NCBI GenBank assembly: GCA_022818135.1
Contig: JAFMSR010000015.1
Span: 3,955,859 to 4,019,858 of the forward strand
Length of the DNA: 64,000 nucleotides
Origin: Saxidomus purpurata
Taxonomy: Eukaryota; Mollusca; Bivalvia; Venerida; Veneridae
Direction of reading: 5' to 3'
This document shows positions 24,432 through 35,711 of this stretch, in pieces. The translations under genes and the position numbers were made by a program. Position 1 is the stretch's first letter; each line of letters begins with the position of its first letter. The notes below the pieces were generated by a model. The model was given only the letters and a program-made list of their open reading frames with translations. It did no database searches and had not been told where the DNA came from.

Positions 24432-25610
24432 AACTAGAGCTATCACTAAATGTGATTAATACCCCCAAAAGGATTGCTTTATAAACTGAAGAAGTTCGTA
24501 GTAACATAATACCTTGCAAACAAACTAAAAAGAGATATTGTTCTTAGCAGTTCCTCTCATTGTGCTTGACCATTGTATGAAGTTGTATTGAATTCCAACT
24601 TGTAGTTTTTCGAAAAATGCTCCAGACAGGGAAAAGTAACAAAGGGCAATAACACTGTAATTAGTCAAGATGGAGTTATGGTTCCTCTGCACTGCACTCC
24701 CTCTCACTGTGCTTGACCATTGTATGAAGTTGTATTGAATTCCAACCAGAAGTTTTCAAGTTATGCTCCGGACAAGGAAAAGTAACAAAGGGTAATAACT
24801 CTGTAATGAGTCAAGATGGAGTTATGGTTCCTGTGCACTGCACTTCCTCTAAATGTACTTGACCATTGTATGAGGTTGTACTGAATTCCAACTAGTAGTT
24901 TTCAAGTTATGCTTCGGACAAGGAAAAGTAACAAAGGGCAATAACTCAGTAAATACTCAAGATAGAGTTATAGTTCTTGTACACTGCACTTCCTCTGAGT
25001 GTGCTTGATCATTGTATGAAGTTGTATTGAATTCCAATCAGTAGTTTTCAAGTTATGCTCCGGACAAGGAAAAGTAACAAAGGGCAATAACTCTGTAATT
25101 AGTCAAGATGGAGTTATAGTTCTTGTGCACTGCACTTCCTCTCAATGTGCTTGACCATTGTATGAAGTTGTATTGAATTCCAACAAGTAGTTTTCAAGTT
25201 ATGCTCCGGACAAGTAAAAGTAACAAAGGGCAATAACTCAGTAAATACTCAAGATAGAGTTATAGTTCTTGTACACTGCACTTCCTCTGAGTGTGCTTGA
25301 TCATTGTATGAAGTTGTATTGAATTCCAACCAGTAGTTTTCAAGTTATGCTCCGGACAAGGAAAAGTAACAAAGGGCAATAACTCTGTAATTAGTCAAGA
25401 TGGAGTTATGGTTCTTGTGCACTGCACTTCCTCTCAATGTGCTTGACCATTGTATGAAGTTGTATTGAATTGCAACTAGTAGTTTTCAAGTTATGCTCCG
25501 GACAAGGAAAATGCAACAGACCGCCCGACCGACCGACCGCCCGACCGACCGACCAACCACCGGGTGACTCCTATATACCCCCCTAAACTTCGTTTTAGGG
25601 GTATAATAAA
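24432..25610 (+). mobile_element. Family C tandem-core element, complete copy
   Basis: 5' end AACTAGAG, hairpin ATCAC-TAAAT-GTGAT, box AATACCCCCAAAAG. The core has an exact 146-bp period ('gacaagg/gacaagt' at 24771, 24917, 25063, 25209, 25355, 25501). A (GACC)n-type microsatellite (25510-25560) follows, then hairpin TATACCCCCC..TTTTAGGGGTATA and TAA. There is no coding capacity. It begins about 10 bases after the family B 3' end. Confidence 0.85.
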
Positions 25611-26040
25611 AATGGTAATCCACTGTTTCAAAACTGTGGAGTATCACTTTTATTTCACTGTGAAAACTCTATAATTCACTGGAAAACATAAAATAATACA
25701 TCATATTTAATGTTGCACGAGTCCATAAATTTTTTATTATATGTATAATGCTTATTTCATGCACAAAAAGCAAGTTTTTGTTATTTCATTGATACAATGC
25801 TTAAAAATGTGCGGGACAACATCCGTGTTCCTACATGATTTTACTGACATCGCCAGCGTTTGATTCCAGCATCGTAAACATTCTATTCAATGCAAGACAT
25901 TAAGACCAGTAAAAGTCAAAACAATACCTGCTCTAAATATAGAAATAATATTACTGGGGAAAACCCCAAAAATAGTGAAATATGTATTTTGCTATATGAT
26001 CATGCTCTGGACCAATGAGATAATGATAATGCCCTATATG
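25611..26040. other. No gene seen
   Basis: AT-rich. A small inverted repeat CCACTGTTTCAAAACTGTGG lies near 25619, and 'actggggaaaaccccaa' near 25953. No exon or complete element was identified. Confidence 0.35.
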
Positions 26041-26044
26041 ACAG

Positions 26045-26577
26045 GGTTGAGTCCTAAGTATGACATAGACCTTTTAATGTAGCTCTACGAGTGTGATGCA
26101 TGACTCACTCTTGGGATATGAGCATAAATTATATAAACTTATTTCAGTCTATGCTTGTTGAAGCTTCAGCCCCAACATAAAATACTTGTATATTACCCTA
26201 TATTACATGATCGAGTCCTAAGTGTGACATTGAACTTCAATGTAGCTCTCCAAATGTGACGTACCCTTAGTGTATGAGCAAAATTGTATGAAGTTATCTT
26301 TAAATCAGTCTATGCCTGTAGAAGTTACAGCCCAGACAAGTAGTACTGGTATAATCCTTCATTACAGAGTGTGCATTACTGACCTTCATTGTAGCTCATT
26401 AGGTGTGAATCATGAGATACACTTATGTTGAGGGCAACAACTGTATGAAGTTATTTGAAAATTGGTCCATGCATTTAGAAACTAAAGCCCGGACACGGAG
26501 TGTGGACTGACGGACAGCAGCGAGCAAACCTGTAGTCTCCAAAATGGTGTGTGACCGGCTGGGGACTAACAATCAGT
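26045..26577 (+). repeat. Family E decayed tandem-core element
   Basis: Three diverged units of about 165-185 bp each contain 'cctaagt(a/g)tgaca', 'aatgtagctc', 'tatgagca' and AGTTACAGCCCAGACA or similar, echoing the family A core. The block ends with GGACTGACGGACAGCAGC and a weak hairpin AGTCTCC..GGGGACT followed by AACAA. No 5' hairpin was found. Old copy. Confidence 0.55.
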
Positions 26578-26800
26578 TCAATACAAATGATAAGTCTAAA
26601 GGGTAACACCGTCACCAATTGGCAGACATATACAGAGTGCATTTCGCAGTTCCTTACCAACTTGTTACATTTAATTCTTGATCTTATTTTCAACTTTTTA
26701 CAAACTTACTATGAAGGTAGCATGAAAACAGAGTATGGTACTAGAGCAATCAATAAGTAATAATAGTGTGTTCTATGAAGACATTCATACTGATGATAAA

Positions 26801-27345
26801 ATAGATGGGTGTTCAGTAGAACACTTGTGTCGCCCTCTTACACTTTGTCAGAATATTAATAATTTCGTGACAAATATGACCTTGACCTACAAAATTTGGC
26901 AGCACCATGACCCTTTTGTCATAAGCAATACAATTTAAAAGTTTAATGAATGCTAGAATAATAGCAAAAATTTAAGTAAAAAAAGGGGCGTAACTCTGTC
27001 AAATATGACCTTGACTTTCAATATTTGCAGCATCCCAACCCTTTTGTCATAAGTAATACAGTTTGAAAGTTTGATGAAGAAATCTTAAGAAATGTCAAAG
27101 TTATAGCCAACATTAAGTTTTCATGACAAAAACTAAGAACAAAAAGGGGCATTTCTCTGTCAAATATGACCTTGACACACAAAATTTGGCGGCATCACAA
27201 CCCTTTTGTCATAAGCAATAAAATTGTAAATTTTGATAAAGAAATCTTAAGAAATGGCAAAGTTATAGCCAACTTTAAGTTTTTGTGACCGACGGACAAA
27301 GCGATCCTTATGTATCGCCTTTTCTTTGAAAGGGCAACACAAAAA
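26801..27345 (+). mobile_element. Family F tandem-core element
   Basis: 5' hairpin GTGTTC-AGTA-GAACAC is followed by box TTGTGTCGCCC. Three core units carry 'caaatatgaccttgac' and 'cccttttgtcataag', and the later ones end AAGTTATAGCCAAC. A GACCGACGGAC tract and hairpin TATCGCCTTTTC..GAAAGGGCAACAC follow, then AAAAA. The plan matches families A, B, C and G. The usual AACAAGAG start is replaced by 'aaaatagat'. Confidence 0.7.
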
Positions 27346-27579
27346 GAGCATTGCATCCGAAGCCTGCATTTTCCAGTGAATAGCACTCATTGTTTTTGTT
27401 CTTCCAAATGAATACTTGGCAAATTTCAAATCGCTTGCGCAAAAATTGTACAGCAAATTCAATGAATTTGTATTGTTGTATGTCAAATTAAATCAATACT
27501 ACTAGTTTCAGACAAAGAAAACTTTAAAGTTTCTATATAGAATAATTTAATATGTAAGAAAAACGACTACATCCCTTAA

Positions 27580-28208
27580 GCAGTCAGGAGTGTAACTTGT
27601 TTAAGTTATTTTAGATAACTTCTACAAGTTATATTTATCTTTTATTCATCACTCACTTAATCACTTCTTTAAGTTATATTTCAGTCATGATAACTTATTC
27701 AAGTTATTTTCGTTCAAATAGTACAAAGATTTAACATCATTTTTCACGATAATAAGAATTTTCTGGGGAGTTATACAATTTTTTTCTATTTCTTTGATCA
27801 TTGAACTTCAAGATTATGAAATAAAATATGTTACCCCACAACAAAACCTTCTTACGCAAGGGCTTTGAAGTAGGACATTCTTCAGGTCATCTCTTAGACA
27901 ATTTTGGCAATAAATCCATTATGTCTAATTGAAAAGTCATTACTGTCAGCTATAAAGAAAGAACCTGCATTTCTTTCTCTTATCTAAAGGTATTTGCAGA
28001 GGTAATCTGCTAGTAATGAAGAAATTCAAGAAAAACTGAAATGTTGAATTGTAACCTGTATATGTTATTTTCAATAATTCCCATTATTTTGGTCACCTCA
28101 ACTTTCAAGGGAGTTAATTTTTTCAGCAAAGGGAAGTAATTTTATTAACGAAATGTTTCAAATTTCACTTACTGAAGTTATAACTTATACAAGTTACACC
28201 CCTGACTG
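27580..28208. mobile_element. TTAA-flanked inverted-repeat element (piggyBac-like MITE, 629 bp)
   Basis: TTAA at 27576-27579 and 28209-28212 flank inverted ends GCAGTCAGGAGTGTAACTTG and its near complement (ending CCCCTGACTG). The surrounding sequence 'tttctatatagaat..ctacatcccTTAAggg' has a paralogue at 31305-31345 that lacks the insert and reads CCCCTTAAGGG, showing the empty site. TTAA specificity suggests piggyBac. No transposase is encoded. Confidence 0.75.
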
Positions 28209-28227
28209 TTAAGGGCATCATTTCTGT

Positions 28228-29625
28228 AACAAGAGGGCCATGATGGCCCTTTATCGCTCACCCGAGTACAACTGCTTTTAACAAAGTTGCTAGAAATCAT
28301 CGAAACAACCTTTCTGACAAATTTCCAGGATATTTGGGTTGAAAATGTTACCTCTAGAGTGTTAACAAGGTTTTCTCATATTTGGGCTGTGTGACCTAGT
28401 TTTTGACCCAAGATGACCCATATTCGAACTTGAGCTAGAAATCATAGAAACAACCTTTCTGACAAATTTCCAGGATATTTGGGCTGAAAATGGAACCTCT
28501 AGAGTATTAACAAGGCTTTTACATATTTGGCCTGTGTGACCTAGTTTTTGACCCCAGATGACCCATATTGAAACTTGAGCTAGAAATCATCGAAACAACT
28601 TTTCTGACAAATTTCCAGGATATTTGGGCTGAAAATGTAACCTCTAGAGTGTTAACAAGGTTTTTCCACATTTGGGCTCTGTGACGTAGTTTTTGACCCC
28701 AGATGACCCATATTCGAACTTCAGCTAGAAATCATCAAAACAACCTTTCCGACAAATTTCCAGGATATTTGGGCTGAAAATGTTACCTCTAGAGTGTTAA
28801 CAAGGTTTTTCCATATTTGGGCTCTGTGACCTAGTTTTTGACCCCAGATGACCCATATTCGAACTTGGGCTACAAATCATCGAAACAACCTTTCTGACAC
28901 ATTTCCAGGATGTTTGGGCTGAAAATGTTTCCTGTAGAGTGTTAACAAGGTTTTTCCATATTCAGGCTGTGTGACCTAGTTTCTGACCCCAAATGACCCA
29001 TATTCGAACTTGGGCTAGAAATCATCGAAACAACCTTTCTGACATATTTCCAGGATATTTGGGCTGAAAATGTTTCCTCTAGAGTATTAACAAGGTTTTT
29101 CCATATTCAGGCTGTGTGACCTAGTTTTTGACCCCAGGTGACCCATATTCGAACTTGAGCTAGAAATCATCTTAACAACCTTTCTGACAAATTTCCAGGA
29201 TATTTGGACTGAAAATGTTACCTCTAAAGTGTTAACAAGGTTGTTCCATATTTGGGCTGTGTGACCTAGCTTTTGACCCCAGGTGACCCATATTATAACT
29301 TGAGCTAGAAATCAACCAAACAACCTTTCTGACAAATTTCCAGGATATTTGGACTGAAACAGTAGCCTCTAGAGCCTTAACAAGATTTTTCTATTTTTGG
29401 GTCATGTGACCTAGTTTTTCATCCGAGATGACCCATATTCAAACTCGTCGGAGTAATTACTTGGACAAACATCCTGACCAAGTTTCGTGACAATTGAGGC
29501 AAAAATGTGACCACTAGAGTGTTAACGAACTAAGTGTGGACGGACGACGGACGACAGACGATGGACGACGGACATTCATCGATCCTAATAGCTCACCCTG
29601 AGCCAGCTCAGGTGAGCTAAAAATC
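28228..29625 (+). mobile_element. Family D tandem-core element with family B ends
   Basis: The 5' end AACAAGAGGGCCATGATGGCCC with 'tatcgctcacc' and the 3' end AGCTCACC-CTGAGC-CA-GCTCAG-GTGAGCT are those of family B. The core is different: a 145-bp period measured at 28291, 28436, 28581, 28726, 28871, 29016, 29161 and 29306 ('tagaaatcat'), containing 'aaatttccaggatatttggg' and 'tgacctagtttttgacccc'. A GACGGACGACGGACGACAGA tract precedes the 3' hairpin. The inner stem of the hairpin differs from family B but remains paired. Confidence 0.85.
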
Positions 29626-29697
29626 TAGTTTCTAAATCTTCATTGTATAAGAATACAAATTACATGTAACAAAATGAAATTCTGAAAAGCCTTTTCA

Positions 29698-30788
29698 AAC
29701 AAGAGGGCAATGATGGCCCTATATCGCTCACCTGACCACCATTGGCTATTATAATACAAGGGTTCATGATTCTAACATAGTTCGTAGAGGTTCACTACAC
29801 AATGCTAAGTAACATTCCAAATGACTATTCTCTGCCTGTCGGCCTTCTTGTTTTTTTAAGTTTTCCCTATATAAGCCTATGTATAATCAAGTCACCTTCC
29901 TCCCGAAACCCCTGTCCCCCCCCCCCCCTCCCAGGAAGGGTTAATTTTGACCTGGGGGTCATGATTTGAACAATCTTGGTAGAAGTCCAATAGGCATTTT
30001 TACATGCCAAATATCTAATCTCTAGGCTTTGTGGTTTCAGAGAAGAAATTTTTTAAAGTTTTTCCTATATAAGCCTATGCAAAACCAAGTGATCCCTGGG
30101 TGGGGTCAATTTGGCCTGGGGGTCATGATTTGAACAATCTTGCTGGAGGTTCACTAGCAAATGCTACATGCCAAATATCTAAGCTCTAGGCTTTGTGGTT
30201 TCAGAGAAGAAGATTTTTTAAAGTTTTCCCTATATAAGCCTATATAAAACTAAGTGACCCCCCCCGTGTGGGGTCAATTTTGACCCAGGGGTCATAATTT
30301 GAATAATCTTGGTACAGGTCCTCTAGATGATGCTACATACCAAATATCTAAGCTCTAGGCTTTGTGGTTTCAGAGAAGAAGATTTTTAAAGTTTTTCCTA
30401 CATAAAGCCTATGCAAAACTAAGTGACCATCCGCGCCGAGTCAATTTTGACCTCGGGGTCATAATTTGAGGTCCACTTGATAATGTTACATGCCAAATAT
30501 CAAAGCTCTAGGCCTTGTGGTTTCAGAGAAGAAGATTTTTTAAGTTTTTCCTATTTGTTGCCATAGCAACCAGAGTTCTGCATGGAATGGAATTTTTTGA
30601 ACAACTTTGATAGAGCTTCATGCAAGAAACATCCCTGCAAAGTCTCATCAACATTGGCCCAGTGGTTTCAGAGGATATGTCGTTTGAAGGAAATGGTGGA
30701 AGGACGGACGTACGACAAATGACGTACATCGGACGGAATGCGATCCTAATAGCTCACTCTGACACTTTGTGCCAGGTCAGCTAAAAAA
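29698..30788 (+). mobile_element. Family B element, complete copy
   Basis: Starts AACAAGAGGGCAATGATGGCCC with 'tatcgctcacctg'. About five core units follow, with a poly-C run near 29918. The tail has GTTGCCATAGCAAC (30557-30570), a GGACGGACGTACGAC tract and the 3' hairpin with inner stem GACAC/GTGCC; the last arm has one change (GTCAGCT). Non-coding. Confidence 0.85.
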
Positions 30789-31098
30789 GAAGCATTTAAA
30801 AAATTTCACCATCCCATTGGGACCTTGTCTCTGATGGATAATTCTTTGCATCAGCTCTGTTTTTGTAAGTTAAATTAAATTCTAACACGATCCGCAACTT
30901 TTCGTATATAGATATAGAGGGAAAGAAGCTATACATTATTTTACGATAAAATACAGAGCCCGTTTTCCACGGGCAAAACGTGGGGTAAATATCGTCCAAT
31001 TGCATTCCGTACTTGTAAGTTACTATGGAATGTTGCTACGCGTCGAACATAGTTCGTGGTATTTTTGAAAGATTATTTTGTGTTAGAATCGAAATAAT
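30789..31098. other. No gene seen; partial hairpin-element arm
   Basis: Holds 'acgataaaatacag' near 30941, the same word that forms the arms of the hairpin at 31099-31253, and a small hairpin CCCGTTTTCCACGGG. No exon was recognised. Confidence 0.35.
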
Positions 31099-31253
31099 AA
31101 ATGTATCTCTGTATTTTATCGTATAATAAAATACAGTCAGTCATTCTGATGCGAAAAATTAAATCACTGGTGCTACGCACTCGTCATTTAATTACTACGC
31201 ATCCGAATTCCTGACTGTATTTTATTAAACGATAAAATACAGGGACACATTTA
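31099..31253. mobile_element. Hairpin (foldback) element
   Basis: The left arm from 31099 ('aaatgtatctctgtatttta') and the right arm ending at 31253 are complementary over about 55 bp with few mismatches; the inner part (AATTAAATCACTGGTGC / GCACTCGTCATTTAATT) pairs as well. Non-coding. Transcription would give a long hairpin RNA. Confidence 0.75.
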
Positions 31254-31448
31254 TTATTTTTTAATCAGCAATGTTAATTTCAGAAACAAAAATCTACAGT
31301 TTCTATATAGAATATTTAAGAAAAGCGCTACAACCCCTTAAGGGTCTCATTCATAAAAGAATCCATTATCTAAATTTTCAATTCTTAAAAAATAAGAAGT
31401 TGAATACTTTTGCCAAATACAATCAAGCAGGTTTGAAGTAAAATATTC

Positions 31449-31800
31449 TTAAAGTTTTCCTATACAATTGTGACCCCAGGGGCATGCTTTGAAAAATCTT
31501 AGTAGAGGTCTATTTGACCATGCTAAATGCCAAATATCTTAGCTCTATAGGTCTTGTGGTTATGGAGAAGAAGATTTCAAAAGTGTTACAAGTGTAAAAT
31601 GCTACATGAAAAATATCTAAGCTTTGTGTTTCCAGTTTTAGAAAAAGATGATTTTAAAAGTTTTTCCTATTTATTGTCATACCAACCAGAACTACCTCAT
31701 TTGAACAATTCTTGATGAGCGTCACCGAATGAACATTTTGTGTGAAGTTTGGTTGAAATTAGTGCAGTAGGTTTGAACGGAAGCCTAGCGACGGGCAGTG
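31449..31800 (+). repeat. Old family B fragment
   Basis: Recognisable core pieces ('tgaccccaggggcat', 'gccaaatatcttagctct') and a decayed tail (ATTGTCATACCAACC, 'tgagcgtcaccgaatgaac'). Both hairpins are lost. It is clearly more diverged than the other copies. Confidence 0.65.
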
Positions 31801-32105
31801 AGTGGTCACAATAACATTATTCCTGTAAAAGGAGGCACCAGACCAACTTTGAGCAAAAGGTGGACCAGTTATTTTCTCAATGTCACACTTAGATATAACT
31901 TTATCCAAGCAGCAGTTGATGTTTACACTATAAGTAATTACCTAAGTAATATATTGTCAATGCATAATGCTACTCCCTTCCATAACCTGAAATTTCCAAC
32001 AATGGTAGCTACATATATATAATAGCAGACAAACTTTGACAATTAAAGCTACAACATAACAACATGATATTTTGGAATGGTTACATGGGAAAGGAAATAG
32101 CTTAC

Positions 32106-33834
32106 CTGCTCTAGCTTCTCTACCGCTTGAAGTGCTGACTGATATTTGCATAGACATATTTTATCTTGAAGAACAGCTATCATTTTGTCTATATAACATG
32201 CCAACCGAGTATCTTCCACTTCGAAGCTTTTTGTATGAACAATCTCGTTCCTCGTCACACGACACTACCACAGAAAAAGAAAATAGAAAATAGTAATTAT
32301 ACGACATTTTCCACAACAGGGTCTTTATATGACACAAACATTCAGACACGTCTATCAGTATAAAAATGAACAACTGTTACAAATGTTACATATAATCCAT
32401 AGGTAACAGTTTCTATTAAAATCATTTTTTATGAAACGGCGCTGATGTGTTTTTCGTTTGTAGTGATTTAAATAAGTATGGTAAAAATAAGCGAAAGGAC
32501 AGATGTGTTCACCAAATCATAACTTAATTGAGCAAGAGTTACATGTAGAATTTTTCGAGAACTCCAAAATATGTATGTTAGTTTTCAAATATTTCATACA
32601 AATTATCTATACAATGATACAACATCATTCAACACACAGGCACATGAAGTTTGGACCCCGAAAAGTCATTTTTATAAAACACTCCAGACCGACTATATAT
32701 GCCATATGCTTGATAGTTGGTCCGGGGTGTTTTATAAAACTGACTTTTCGGGGTCCAAACTTCATGTGACTGTGAAGCAACAAACATCATTTGAATAATG
32801 TTTTAATTTGAAATTAGTACAAAATCAATTAAAGTGGCTGAATATTTGAGGTAAAACAGTTGTTATTGGCATAGTTCAACTTTTGCACAATTTACACAAA
32901 GTTATTGTACTCTTGAATACAGCAAAGAAACACTTTAATAAGATAATTTTTTGAATCTAGGAGTAACAACATAAAAATTGTAGTATTATACACAATAAAA
33001 GTAAGTTTTAGTTTATTCTTTGTTATCAATATTCAATTTCATTGACCCATGCTCAAGGTAAAACTAGAATTTTTTTTTTTTAAACCACAATCATGTCTCC
33101 TCATCCCTCCCGAAGGAAATAATTCACTGGGCCAAAGTGACCTCTAACCATTATATGCACAACTACACTTCATACTGATGCTTCCCACCAAGTCTGATGA
33201 AATTCCAACAAGGGGTTTTGGAAATGAATAATAAAGTAAGATAACAAGTATTCTAACCTGTTCAAAGTTATCCATACAGCTGACAGCATTATGTATATAC
33301 AGGTCGTTTATTGCAATGGAAAGAAGTCCTGTCGCATCTATGTCTGTTATAGAATGTGTGTCAATATATGAGGTTGTACCCAGAAAACATTTGGCAAACT
33401 CGAAGTAGTTGCTATACCACAGTGTCGGATCTGTATTTGCCCAAAGTGGGTTAGCTTCTGCATGGTCGTTTACAATTAAGTCATAGAATCTGCTGCAGAA
33501 CTTATTCGGACATAGTGTACGGTTGTGGTGGTCTTTACAAAAACACTTGCTTCTCAATCTCTGGATACACCTATGAGAAGGGTGCGCAGGCATCAATTTG
33601 TCAGAAGTACATGAAGAACAGCCGGTTGCCGGATGACCTGTGCCCTTGATGTAGCTGTGCAAAAAGCCATGGTGCTGTTGTTTAATCTGCTGGTCTATAA
33701 ATTCTCCGAGTCCAAGCTTCAGGTATTTAAGGCCTGTCACTGCTCTCACCCAGTTCTTGTACAGCGGGTTGTTTAAATCTAGATGTTTACCTGTATGAAA
33801 AAGCTGGATGGAATTCACAATCACTTGGTCAGGG
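32106..33834 (-). CDS. HEPN-domain protein, DZIP3-like, two internal exons (33834-33258, 32264-32106)
   Basis: Exon 1 (577 nt) follows an AG at 33836-33835 (an alternative acceptor would start it at 33823) and ends at 33258 before donor GTTAGA. Exon 2 (159 nt, 53 codons) follows acceptor tctgtggtag and ends at 32106 before GTAAGC. The join is phase 0 and open. Exon 1 encodes LNNPLYKNWVRAVTGLKYLK, a Cys-rich part (CSSC, CFCKDH, CPNKFC), then NPLWANTDPTLWYSNYFEFA, AKCFLG and DIDATGLLSIAIN. Exon 2 opens CRVTRNEIVHTKSFEVEDTR, containing R-x4-H as in HEPN RNases, then a helical stretch. This layout matches bivalve proteins annotated as DZIP3-like; the assignment rests on memory of the family. The intron (33257-32265) holds a hairpin element. 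Flanking exons were not found. Confidence 0.7.
32635..32774. mobile_element. Long near-perfect hairpin element in the HEPN-gene intron
   Basis: Arms CACATGAAGTTTGGACCCCG.. (from 32641) and ..CGGGGTCCAAACTTCATGTG (to 32768) pair over about 55 bp around a loop near 32700, and pairing extends weakly to 32635 and 32774. The 9-bp word AACATCATT occurs at 32621-32629 and 32783-32791 and may be the target duplication, although it is not flush with the arms. Confidence 0.8.
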
Positions 33835-33859
33835 CTGAATCAGAGTGTTTCTGAACCAG

Positions 33860-34435
33860 AATTTGAAAAAATTTCATCCTTGGTAAAGGTCCACAAGGTA
33901 ATGCTACATGCTAACTATCTTAGTTATAGGCCTTGTGGTTTCAGAGAAGAAATTTGATCCTTTATAAAATCAAGAGACCCCCTTGGGGGCATCATGTCAG
34001 TTTGACCCAGGGGTCATGATTTGAACAAACTTGATAGAGGTCAAAAAGGCAATGCTACATGCCAAATATCTTAGCTCTAGGCCCTGTAGTTTCAGAAAAC
34101 AAGATTTTTGACCAGGCCAAGATCATAATTTGCACAATCATGGTAGAGGTCCACTAGACAATGCTACATGCCAAATATCTAAGCTCTAGGCCTTTTGGTT
34201 TCAGAGAAGAAGATTTTTGAAGTTTTTCCTATTTTTTGCCATAGCAACCAGAGTTCTGCATGGAATTGAATTCTTTAAACTATTTTGGTAGAGCTTCATG
34301 CAAGGAACATCTCTGCATAATTTCATTGACATTGGCCCAGTGGTTTCAGTGGAGATGTTGTTTGAATCAAAATGTTGGTGGACGACAGACAATCATCTAT
34401 CCTAAAAGCTCACCCTGGCAAAGCCAATGTATAAA
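33860..34435 (+). repeat. Family B fragment, decayed, without 5' end
   Basis: Three or four worn core units, a tail with TTTGCCATAGCAACC, a GGACGACAGAC tract and a damaged 3' hairpin (GCTCACCCTGGCAAAGCC followed by 'aatgtataaaaaa'). No start hairpin. Confidence 0.7.
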
Positions 34436-34473
34436 AAACGTACCCGCCACTTATGAATTTTGCAAAATAATAA

Positions 34474-35711
34474 AAACTAGAGCTATCACTAAATGTGATT
34501 AATACCCCTGAAAGACTGCTTTATAAACTGAGGAAGTTCGTAGTAACAGAATACCTTGCAAAAAAAACCTAAAATAGAGATATTGTTCTTGGCAATAACT
34601 CTGTAATTAGTCAAGATAGAGTTATGGTTCTTGTACACTGCACTTCCTCTCAATGGACCATTGTATGAAGTTGTATTGCATTCCAACCAGTAGTTTTCAA
34701 GTTATGCTCTGCCACAAGGAAAAGTAAAAATGGGCAATAACTCTGTAAATACTCAAGATAGAGTTATGGTTCTTGTACACTGTACTTCCTCTCATTGTGC
34801 TAGACCATTGTATGAAGTTGTATTGAATTCAAACCAATAGTTTTCTAGTAATGCTCCGGACAAGGAAAAGTAACAAAGGGCAATAACTCTGTAATGAGTC
34901 AAGAAAGAGTTATGGTTCCTGTGTAGTGCACTTCCTCTCAATGTACTTGACTATTGTATGAAGTTGTATTGAATTCCAACCAGAAGTTTTCAAGTTATGC
35001 TCCGGACAAGGAAAAGTAACAAAGGGCAATAACTCTGTAAATAGTCAAGATAGAGTTATGGTTTTTGTACACTGCACTTCCCCTCATTGTGCTAGACCAT
35101 TTTATGAAGTTGTATTGAATTCCAACCGGTAGTTTTCAAATAATGCTCCGGACAAGGAAAAGTAACAAAGGGCAATAACTCTGTAATGAGTCATGAAAGA
35201 GTTATGGTTCCTGTGCACTGCACTTCCTCTCAATGTACTTGACCATTGTATGAAGTTGTAATGAATTCCAACCGGTACGTTTTCAAGTTATGCTCCGGAC
35301 AAGGAAATGTAACAAAGGGCAATAACTCTGTAATTACTATAGATAGAGTTATGGTTCTTGTGCACTGCACTTTCTCTTATTGTGCTTGATCATTGTATGA
35401 AGTTGTTATGAATTCCAACCAGTAGTTTTCAAGTTATGCTCTGGACATGGAAAAGTAACAAAGGGCAATAACTCTGTAATGAGTCAAGATGGAGTTATGG
35501 TTCTTGTGCACTGCACTTCCTCTCAATGTGCTTGACCATTCTATGAAGTTGTATTGAATTGCAACTAGTAGTTTTCAAGTTATGCTCCGGACAAGGAAAA
35601 TGCAACAGACCGCCTGACCGACCGACCGCCCGCCTGACCGACCGACCAACCGACCTACCAACCACCTGGTGACTCCTATATACTCCCCCAAAACTTCGTT
35701 TCGGGGGTATA
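34474..35711 (+). mobile_element. Family C element, complete copy
   Basis: Starts AACTAGAG, hairpin ATCAC-TAAAT-GTGAT, box AATACCCCTGAAAG. The core has a period near 146 bp (about seven units), then a GACC-rich microsatellite (35607-35660) and hairpin ATACTCCCCCAAAA..TTTCGGGGGTAT. It ends in TAA at about 35711, which is also the first base of the next family B element. Confidence 0.85.

Noticed and set aside
25510..25560. (GACC)n tract as an independent microsatellite locus
   Set aside because: It sits at the fixed place between core and 3' hairpin in every family C copy, so it is part of the element.
24432..25610. CRISPR-like regular repeats
   Set aside because: The periodicity of 146 bp is full unit repetition without short conserved repeats and unique spacers, and the genome is eukaryotic.
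30523..30729. Open frames in the B tails (also 34201-34392 and 56018-56209, minus strand) with nearly the same peptide
   Set aside because: Similarity between copies follows from the shared repeat. Stops and frameshifts vary, there is no start context, and the conserved features are hairpins rather than codons.
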